A stretch of 64,000 nucleotides of DNA from Suillus spraguei (taxonomy: Eukaryota; Basidiomycota; Agaricomycetes; Boletales; Suillaceae): positions 168,069 to 232,068 of the forward strand of contig JABCPU010000064.1 of NCBI GenBank assembly GCA_016800925.1, given 5' to 3'. A program made the translations under genes and the position numbers. Under the pieces are notes generated by a model. The model saw only the letters and a program-made list of their open reading frames with translations. It was not told the DNA's origin and did no database searches. Every line of letters starts with the position of its first letter. Position 1 is the stretch's first letter. This document shows positions 56,278 through 64,000 of the stretch, piece by piece.

Positions 56278-59200
56278 TGGCGAGTAGCTATAGTATTCGA
56301 TCACTCCTTCTGCTCTGTGGCCTAATTTCACTTACAACACAAAAAGATGTTCCAGACGCGTTCAGACTTCCCCCAGTGAAGCAGTGGACAATGTTAATCC
56401 GTCAGCATTACCACTCGCACATGCGACATTGTTACCCATCTGCCTAACTCATGCTGTTTCAATAGGCTCATTGGCAATGGTGGGGACTCTCCAAATGGGT
56501 CTGGAGGCATGATTCCGTCCACTTCGCCCCCATTTGCCATGACACGATGGGTTGCCCAAACATCCGAGAACTACGTATCTGTCACTCCATATAATTATAC
56601 TGCAACATCAATTCATGGCTTTCAAGCAACGCACCAACCAGCCATCTGGATGGGTGAGAGCGGTCAAGTGGTAATATCCCCAGGCGCTGGACAGGTGCAA
56701 CCTAAATTCGACGATCGAGGCATGAGTTTCACTCATGAGAACGAAGTTATCACTGCTAGCTACTACAGTGTGAACTTAAACGCTATTGAAGGGGGTCAAA
56801 TCTTAGCTGAACAAAGTTCTAGTTCGTCATTTATTCTATATCGACAAATCTTCTAGTTTGCTGAGTTCTATCGAGCTTCTCGCGTCGGACACCTCCGTTT
56901 CACGTTCACTAATACCCGCCGACCTTACGTTCTTATCGAGGCTACTCGGGCTAGCGTTCTTGGGTCGTCAGACCCTCGTAATTTGACTTATCCTCATGGT
57001 TCCATATTCATTAATCCCGAAACTCGCGAAATTTCTGGCAACAATCCTGAACGCCAGGACTTCATTATTGCGCCTGTTTCGACACCTGCAAAACATTGGA
57101 GTGGATATTTCTGTGCGCGCTTCGATCAGTCTTTCGCCTCATGGGGCGTTTCCAAAAATAACACTCTTTTTGATGGTCAGACAAGTGGAAATGGCACACT
57201 GCTATCAGGATATGCGACATTCTCACCCGAAGTGGTGGAAGTCAGTATCAGAATCGGCGTTTCATTCATTTCCGTTGAGCAAGCTAGGAAGAACTTGGAC
57301 ATGGAGATACCTGATGGGAATATGCTAGAGGACACGGCGGCAGCGACTCGATCAGCTTGGGCTGAGAGATTGGAGCTAATCAAGATCAAAGGCGCTTCCA
57401 AGGATCAACTGCAAACTTTCTATACAGCGTTTTTCCACACGTTGCAGGTGGAGTTTTTTTTGTTCGCCACAGAAGTACGATATTCATAACTCCTTCTAGT
57501 ATCCTTACGAGCAGAGCGAATATAACCAGTACTACTCAGGATACGATGATGCTGTGCATCAGGGAGTGTCGTATACTGGATATTCGAACTGGGTAAGCAC
57601 CGAGCTCTAGGCATGATAAAGGTTTAATGTATTGCGTAAGGACACGTATCGCGCCGAATGGGCGTGGCTTATTTTATTTGCGCCTGACAGGATACCAGGT
57701 ATGATACAGAGTATGTTGCAGGACTACAAAGAGGTGGGTTATATTGCAACTTGTCAATGAAAATTATTTCATCTACGGCACACAGGGTGGTCGACTCCCA
57801 ATGTGGAAGAACATCATTGGTTGGTTTTACTGCTTATCTTATTCCTGAATCTCGTTAATTTTTTGTTGTCAGAAACGAACATTATGGTACGCCTTTTTTG
57901 CTATCTGCGTTCCGCGTGATTAATGAACATGTCTTCACAGGTCGGAACTCATGCGGATTCCCTTATTGCAGAGGCTGTCCTGAAAGGCGTGACCGGGTTC
58001 GATTTAGAGACCGCATGGGAGGCTGTGTATAGCGATGCAACAGTGCCTCCGGTTAATGATACAACACCGTGTGGGTTTAAAAGATCACCTATATATATGG
58101 GTGACTAAGCTGAATGTTTATAGATACTTTGATCGTCAGGAGGTAAGAATTTAATTTTCCAATCCCCTACACCATCAAATTTTTGATTGTCACAGAATGT
58201 CGATTATGAAGTTCGTGCCGGCTTGACTTCAGCGTATGAAGAGAAAGGCTGGGTTGCAGATGACATCCATTCCGAATCGGCGTCTCGAACCCTAGATTAT
58301 TCTTGTGACGTTCTTGTCCTCTCTTTATATGGCTAACACTTACCACCTGACTTTGTTTCATTTCATCCATTCAGATGCCGACTTCGCCGTATCTGTTCTC
58401 GCAGGTCTTCTCAATAAAAGTGAAGAGGATCTTTTTTTCCGACAGCGCTCACTACGAAATCCCTTCACTATTTTTAACCCGCTCACTGGTTTTATGGAAG
58501 CGCGCAACGCAAGTGGTGCATGGGCGGGTCCCGATAACGGGTGGACGGAAGGCGATAAATGGGCTTATACATTTGACGTGGTACACGATACACCAGGACT
58601 GGTTGCTCACAAAGGTGGCAACGCGACGTTTGTGAAATTCTTGGACGAGCACTTCGACGGCGGTCAGTTCTAGCTATAAACCGAATTGATATTTCTTACT
58701 GATTTCTTCAATCTGCTTCAGGTCACAATGATCATACCAATGAGGTCCGTTCCTGGTATGTGGTATTGAAGCTGCTAACACATTCTTGCAGCCATCCCAT
58801 CATATTCCCTACCTGTATTCCCTTGCTGGAGCTGCGTCAAAATCTCAATCACGTATCCGTCAGATTGCAGAGTCAGACTACAACGCTTCCGTCAATGGCC
58901 TCTCTGGGGTATGTCAAGCTGTAAATCGTTCAGTCAGTCTATTTGACCGATAAATTGCAGAATGAAGATTGCGGCCAGATGAGCGCGTGGTATTTGTTCA
59001 GCGCATTGGGATTTTACCCTGTAAACCCTGTGTCGGGGTCGTACGTGGTTGGGTCGTAAGTGTATAGCGTCGTTCAAACTCCACCGCTAACCTGAAATCT
59101 GCAGTCCATTTTTTGATGAAGTAGAGATCCAATTCCCATTATCCAACGCCACTAGGCTTAAAATTATTTCGGAGGGCGCACCATCAAAGCCATTCGTAAA

Positions 59201-59447
59201 TTCGCTCACCATCAATGGCGCGGACATACCCAACCCCATTATCTTGCACAACCAGTTACTCGACGGGGGAAGATTAGAGTTCATAATGTCCAACCAACCA
59301 CAAGCCTGGGGGAGTAACACTTTGTGCTCGAAGAACTATACAGTAGGTGGCAATGTCTGTGTGCCATCTTGTTTATTGATGCACCTAGCAACAGGATTTA
59401 ACCGACGAACAAGACAGATTGGCGCAATACTACATAGCACACTTTGA
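56278..59447 (+). CDS. GH92 alpha-mannosidase, secreted
   Basis: A many-exon gene (about 12 introns of 45-60 bp). A signal peptide (MASSYSIRSLLLLCGLISLT) is followed by DVPDAFR and DNVNPLIGNGG, SGGMIPSTSPPFAMTRWVAQ, PAIWMGESGQV and TSRVGHLRFTF. The (alpha/alpha)6-type C-terminal domain has YYSGYDDAVHQGVSYTGYSN, TYRAEWAWLILFAPDRIPGM, MVGTHADSLIAEAVLKGV, then HNDHTNE joined across an intron to PSHHIPYLYSLAG, and NEDCGQMSAWYLFSALGFYP: the catalytic-domain signatures of family GH92. Members cleave alpha-linked mannose with calcium, often from N-glycans or cell-wall mannan. One base seems missing in a C run at 56368-56372 (see findings). The C-terminal end may be at 59447 or earlier in an extra intron near 59,343. 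Confidence 0.85.
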
Positions 59448-59795
59448 GCTTTGATTGCACTTTAACGAGTCGAGCTGTTTGATAGCTACCAACGGCAAAG
59501 GGGAAAACATTCCGCTGGTGAGCCACACCGCAAAGCAGTGTGAGACCGCCACATTAACGCAGATAATCATCGAGTAATCAGTTGTGTCCACTCATGATGG
59601 GCTCAGAAGTGTCGTAGAGTACTCATTGGAGGAATGTCATATATAACCCAACAGAACTTGCAGAACATTCTCCACATCGTAAGGAGGCATCCGCAAATGG
59701 ACAGTATTTCAAATATGAGAAAGATGGAAATCATGCATGGATATAATATTGCTACAATCCTCTGCAATAGTAAGGCTATCGTGTCAGAGTCAATA
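59448..59795. other. convergent 3' flanks
   Basis: 348 bp between the end of the plus-strand GH92 gene and the end of the minus-strand DnaJ gene. No coding or repeat feature is seen; it must contain both termination and polyadenylation regions. Confidence 0.5.
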
Positions 59796-61637
59796 TTAAT
59801 GGCCAAACGAGAAACCGTGCTGCCCAGCTTGCTGGAAGAAGTGTGCAAATGGATGCTCTCCGCCGCCGCCGCCGCCACCAAACGGACTCGCGAATCCGGT
59901 GAATGGAGTACCTCCTTGAGAGCTAGGGTTGTTTGGGTCATCCCCGTTGTCGAAGCGTTGACGTAGTTCTGCATAATAAGATGAGTAAGATGGGCAAGCA
60001 GATTGATGATACATGTTCTTGCCTGGATTGCTCAGGACCTCGTATGCCTCATTCACTTCTGCCATTTTGGTCTCGGAGCCTCCCTTGTCAGGATGCGCTG
60101 TCATGGCTGCTTTGCGGCTGGGAAAGTCAATAACAAGACACCCAAGAGAGAACACAAGTCTTACAAGGCTTTCTTGATAGTTTTCGCGTCTGCATCCCTA
60201 GAGACGCCGAGAACCTTGTAGTAATCTTTCTGCTTGGATTGCTTTAGTAGTCGTTGGGCTTTCTGTAAGCGCGCTAGCACCTGTTGAACGGGAAATCAGA
60301 GTCCTGAACATTTAGAAACAGAGGTGTATCTTACGTCTCTGTCGCTGCGACCACTACTCTCAAACGCCCGTTCAAAAGAGCGTACTGCGTCTTCCCACTC
60401 TTCACGAATCAGCATTGCCTCGCCCTTCACTACCCACGCGTCGACTTCTACATTGGTGTCGCCGCCCATATCATTCAGGGCTCGGAAGGTATCTTCAGAC
60501 ATCGCAAGCAGAGCATCACACCAAGGTTCGCCCTTCTTTGCGTTGTTGAGCCTCAAATAAGCACGGCATGCCCCACGAAGAATAAGAGCGCGTCGCGGGC
60601 TTGAAGAGAGAACAGTAGGTAGTGGGAGCTTGGACGAAGGTGGTGACAGCATTTCTGGATCCCCATTCGCAAGCAGCGCATCTTCGAAAGTACGAGCAAA
60701 GCCATTGCCAGGAAAGTCTTTCGCAGTGCCAACGACATGCTTTAAAACACCTTTCCAATCACTAGCTTCTAGAAGCTTTGCCAATTTCGCAAAACCCTTG
60801 TCAAGAGATTTCGTAGTCTATGGGCTGGTAAACACGAAGACGAGTCTGGGTCCAGATGAAGACATTGTTTGAGAGGCGAGAGATGCGAGGACGAATGTGA
60901 AGGTGGAAGCAGGAAGTAAGAGAGGCGGAAAATGCGAATAAGAGAGAGAGTAGTGGGGTGGGATAAATATGACAGCCGACTGATGTCTTTTAAGTATGCG
61001 CATGTGTATGAATAATAAGAACTCACGTCAGGTCGAGCACAGCTCCTTGCACGTCGCCACTGGCTAAATTGCAATCTGCTCTTGTCTGCCTGAGCTCAGA
61101 ACTATGACTGGCTACGCGTAGGGCCTGCGTTGCAGCTTCCGAGCAAACAGTCCATAGCTGGGCGCGTCTTGCTTTAACAGCCTTGGAGGCTGCCACCTCG
61201 GCCTCCTTAATGTCACTTAACATGTCGTTCGCAGCTTGATCTCCAGCAACTTTCATGGTATACGTTGCAAGCAACTCCTTTGCACGACCCCAGTCTCCTT
61301 CCTTTGTGTGAATTTTCGCCATCATCATAATGGCACGGTCGAATTCTCCGCCAGTCAATTCCAAAACCTTGGTGAAGTCATCGAGCGCGCTCGCGTGACG
61401 GCTCAACGAGAAGTAAGCTGTGGCTCGCTTGTAGAACAGCAAGTAATCTGCAGGGGAAAGTAATATGGCATCTGTGTATGTGTTCGCTGCATCGTTAAAT
61501 TGACCAGCGGAAAGCAAGGCGTCACCACGGACTATGAGAGGATGAAGCCCTGGTGGAGCGAGCCCAGAGGACGAGGTATCTGATAAAACGGGTTTAGCGA
61601 GCAATAATAGTAGCCCAGCGAAACAGTGCAGTCGCAT
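59796..61637 (-). CDS. DNAJC3/P58IPK-like ER co-chaperone (TPR plus J domain)
   Basis: Five exons: 61637-61027, 60979-60335, 60280-60165, 60117-60023, 59968-59796. The chosen Met at 61637 gives a signal peptide MRLHCFAGLLLLLAKPVLS; an upstream in-frame Met at 61694 would put 19 charged residues before it. TPR repeats run through the first 450 residues: GDALLSAGQFNDAANTYTDA, LFYKRATAYFSLSRHASALD, KQCLHLDPDSSSC and EAMLIREEWEDAVRSFERAF. The J domain near the C-terminus has KDYYKVLGVSRDADAKTIKK and MTAHPDKGG with HPD intact; the tail is Gly/Phe-rich. It is likely a luminal partner of BiP. Intron 4 uses GC-AG (gcaaga). One A appears missing in exon 2 at about 60,809 (cgaaatctc); see findings. Confidence 0.85.
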
Positions 61638-62098
61638 AACGAGAAACTTATTCGAGTCGGTGGAGTCTTGGACTCTTTTGGCTCTTGATTTCAACCTCCA
61701 CGTACACCTATCACGTGAACGTCACGTGGGAAATTCCCTATGACGGTCATTTTCACTCAGCAACTAATAAAGAAACCAAAAAGGAACAACATATATACTG
61801 ATGACGAATGGCCTAGGTACTCGTCCGTGATTGAAAGAAGCTTCTTGAATACGTATACGTTGAAGATGCGGCCTGGTCGTCTGCTACAGGCGCTAACAGC
61901 GTCTTCCATGCTTACGTCCTGGTTTTTGATGTAGATATGTTTTCATAGTAGATGCATGTTGGGGGCACGGCGCTGGAATATCACTCTACTAAGCTGGGAT
62001 CAAGGTCTCCAACTTGAGTATCGGTGATTAGTATGTTGTAAGAAAGAACTTTGAAGTCAGTCATGCAGCTGCGAACAAGATGAGTTCTATTATGTAGA
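61638..62098. other. intergenic between two minus-strand genes
   Basis: About 460 bp with the promoter of the DnaJ gene (61,638-61,760, containing cacgtgaacgtcacgtggga, a pair of CACGTG/CACGT boxes at about 61,713-61,732) and the 3' flank of the kinase gene. No gene is seen. Confidence 0.5.
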
Positions 62099-64000
62099 TT
62101 AAACACGGACATCTAGGAACTGTGCGGAGAGCTTGGTACGTATAATGTCCTCCAACCATGTTTTAAACACGGTGGCATCTGTGAGGGAAGATATATGGTG
62201 TCGAGCTTCAGAAACGTCAGTTTCAAAGTCCTCCATTTCAGAGTCATCAGAGTATGCTATTTTAGGACGGTCCGCTTTGCGTTTTATCTTATAAAACGAG
62301 TCGATAACTTCAAGGGAAGATTGAACAACCCTCCAGCTGCGTCCGTGCGATGGTGAGGGTATAATGCTAGACTGAACGTTGTATAAGAAGTCGCTCTTTT
62401 CCTTCCTGCACCCAATAGCATCCTCTTTCAGCCATTTATCGAGTCGCCTGCCCTTACGCAGCAGTTGGCCCTCTTCATAACGAAGACAGACCCAGGTCAG
62501 GACCCATATGAATGACTCCGCATCATGCCGATACAGGTGCTTGATATTGCCTTTGATGGCTTCCTCCGTGAGAAGTTCCATGGCCATGAAAGGTATTGTC
62601 CCTGTACGCTCTTGGCCTGAGGGACTATCTTGAGTTGATGATAAGTCAAAGTCATTGAGGACCCCAATATATCGGCCATCTGAGGTCTTGTAAACCATCA
62701 GATTACTAGGGCTGACGTCGCGGTGATGAACATTGTTTCCCCAGAGGGCATAATGACCTGGTGTTGTAGGTGTCAGTGACCAATAAGGGGCGCAAGTAGG
62801 AAGAAAAGAAGGAACAACACGTACAGACGACGATGTGCCACCATGCGGTGAGGAACTCCTTGTTGCTCAGGTCCGTGATCGGGTCGAGTTTTCGGAATAC
62901 AATAATATATAGGACGCGCCTGCCTCGTTCAGCTCCTTGAGTCCTAACGCCTTCCTGATGTTCGCAGTAGATGTATATTCGAACTTGTGGGACCAGACCA
63001 TCTCTGGGACGTGGTGCTCACCTTGCCCTCCTTGTCCTCCCCCGCAATCTCATACACCTTCCTGAGAATATCAGCCTCGCTCTCGCGCTCCTCTTCTGGC
63101 CAATAGATCTTGGCAACTAGCTCGTCCGTAGGGTTATGAGGGTTATGATGAGGGAGCGTCGGTACCAGGGCCGAAAGTTTCTTGCTTTTCACCGGAAAGA
63201 CAGTGGTTGCACGTCCGCGCAGGCCAAAGTGAGTGGTGCGTTTATCAGACTTCAATCGAATGTGAGATCGACCTCTCCATGTTTCGTCCGGGAGCCGAAC
63301 TCATTTGAGGATTCCTTTGCGTTCAAATACCCGATTGTAGCCCCATTCCGCATATGGCATTCGCTGGAGAGCGAGCAGCAAAACCATAAACCGGGGAAGA
63401 TCTTGCACGAAGTTGATTCCAGAGCACTGGATCGCGTCCTGCCGATCAAAATACCACAGGTAAATCATGTCATCTTGTACGAGTTATCAATTTTACGAGA
63501 CATCTGTAGTATTTCATCGACTTACTGTTTATCACATAAGTGATGACGCTCTGCCGCGCGATATGGGCCGCGAACAACTCCGAAGCGTACAAACCATTCT
63601 GAAGGACGGGATGGATATCTTTCGGCTCGTTGGGTTTTGTGGGCGGCTTGGGCGGCTCCTTCTCACTATCATCAACTTTAAGTTTCTTGCTGCTGTGCCA
63701 TCGCTGCCTGACTGGAGCCCGCTTCCTGTTGTTCACTGGCCCGACCGTTTGAACGTCTTCCTGAATCCCATACGTCAGTAAGAAACGTCGTTGTGCACGC
63801 TGCAAAGAACTTACTAGTACGTGCATCTGATGTCTGGCGCGAGTTGTAACAGCGCTGCTGCCAGGCAAAGGTGTCACACCTGTTGGCTCAGCGGTGTCAT
63901 TCATTTCCCTCTTATACTTCATATACTTCTTCGCTTCAGGGACATCGTAATCCTTCGCTGCGTAAGTCTTAGGTGGGTTTGAAACACCAGTGCAACGTTT
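62099..64000 (-). CDS. FunK1-type protein kinase, 5' end outside the window
   Basis: The minus strand reads open from the right edge (KKYMKYKREMNDT) into several exons. Recognisable parts are QRRFLLTYGIQED, QDLPRFMVLLLALQRM (the FunK1 DLPRF block), KRTTHFGLRGRATTVFPV with its likely ATP-site region, KIYWPEEERESEADILRKV (VAIK-like Lys and helix-C Glu), VHHRDVSPSNLMVY at 62731-62699 (catalytic Asp), VLNDFDLSS (DFD in place of DFG, usual in this family) and PFMAMELLTEEA. FunK1 kinases form large families in agaricomycetes and their roles are poorly known. One T seems missing at about 63,250-63,260 (cgattgaag), shifting the frame between HGEVDLTFD and LKSDKRTTHF. Stop at 62099. Confidence 0.82.

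Noticed and set aside
56820..56876. Second frameshift in the GH92 gene after ILAEQSS
   Set aside because: An intron from the gttcg at about 56,822 to ..atcgag at about 56,874 joins EQSS to TSRVGHLRF in phase.
1..64000. tRNA or rRNA genes
   Set aside because: I looked for the conserved TpsiC-arm pattern and found no case with a matching D-arm and acceptor stem. A covariance-model search would settle this.

Overview
This window looks like a contig from a filamentous basidiomycete, probably an Agaricomycete. The evidence is spliceosomal introns of about 46-60 bp, a FunK1-type kinase, a polyporopepsin-like aspartic protease, an unspecific-peroxygenase (chloroperoxidase-family) gene, a fungal GH92 mannosidase and Ty3/gypsy retroelements. 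There is no bacterial gene organisation and I see no tRNA, rRNA or CRISPR.

Layout. Positions 1-21,300 are a transposon graveyard. A degenerate minus-strand gypsy gag-pol (3,094-6,610) is split by a solo LTR with a perfect target-site duplication. A second, plus-strand gag relic lies at 7,640-8,402. Several LTR families (called A to F here) sit alone, truncated or nested inside each other, and many insert into two degenerate GGCCCACCC minisatellite blocks. A broken PIF/Harbinger-like DDE transposase lies at 19,680-20,931. Positions 21,300-24,055 hold two adjacent short hairpins and then a 36-unit array of 34-bp units, each containing a 21-bp near-perfect palindrome. The array is flanked by longer-loop ancestral-looking units.

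Positions 24,250-31,790 hold an aspartic protease with an altered second catalytic motif, pseudogene fragments (NACHT-associated-like, aldehyde dehydrogenase) and a GATA-like zinc-finger protein. Positions 31,800-37,750 are gene-poor. From 37,756 to the right edge is a compact genic region: MBD4-like DNA glycosylase and BCAS3-like WD40 protein (divergent pair), C2H2 transcription factor, HDHD2-like phosphatase, DUF1774-like membrane protein, a short gene possibly related to Rrn9, a peroxygenase, GH92 alpha-mannosidase, DNAJC3-like ER co-chaperone and a FunK1 kinase that runs off the window.

Four otherwise well-conserved genes (DUF1774-like, GH92, DNAJC3-like, FunK1) each need exactly one extra base, in every case inside a homopolymer, to read through. 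This points to homopolymer errors in the assembly rather than to four pseudogenes. The genes do not form one pathway. The DNA glycosylase fits repair of deaminated methylcytosine in a methylated, transposon-rich genome. The secreted protease, GH92 enzyme and DnaJ chaperone belong to secretion and glycoprotein handling. The most unusual sequence is the palindromic array at 22.6-24.05 kb.
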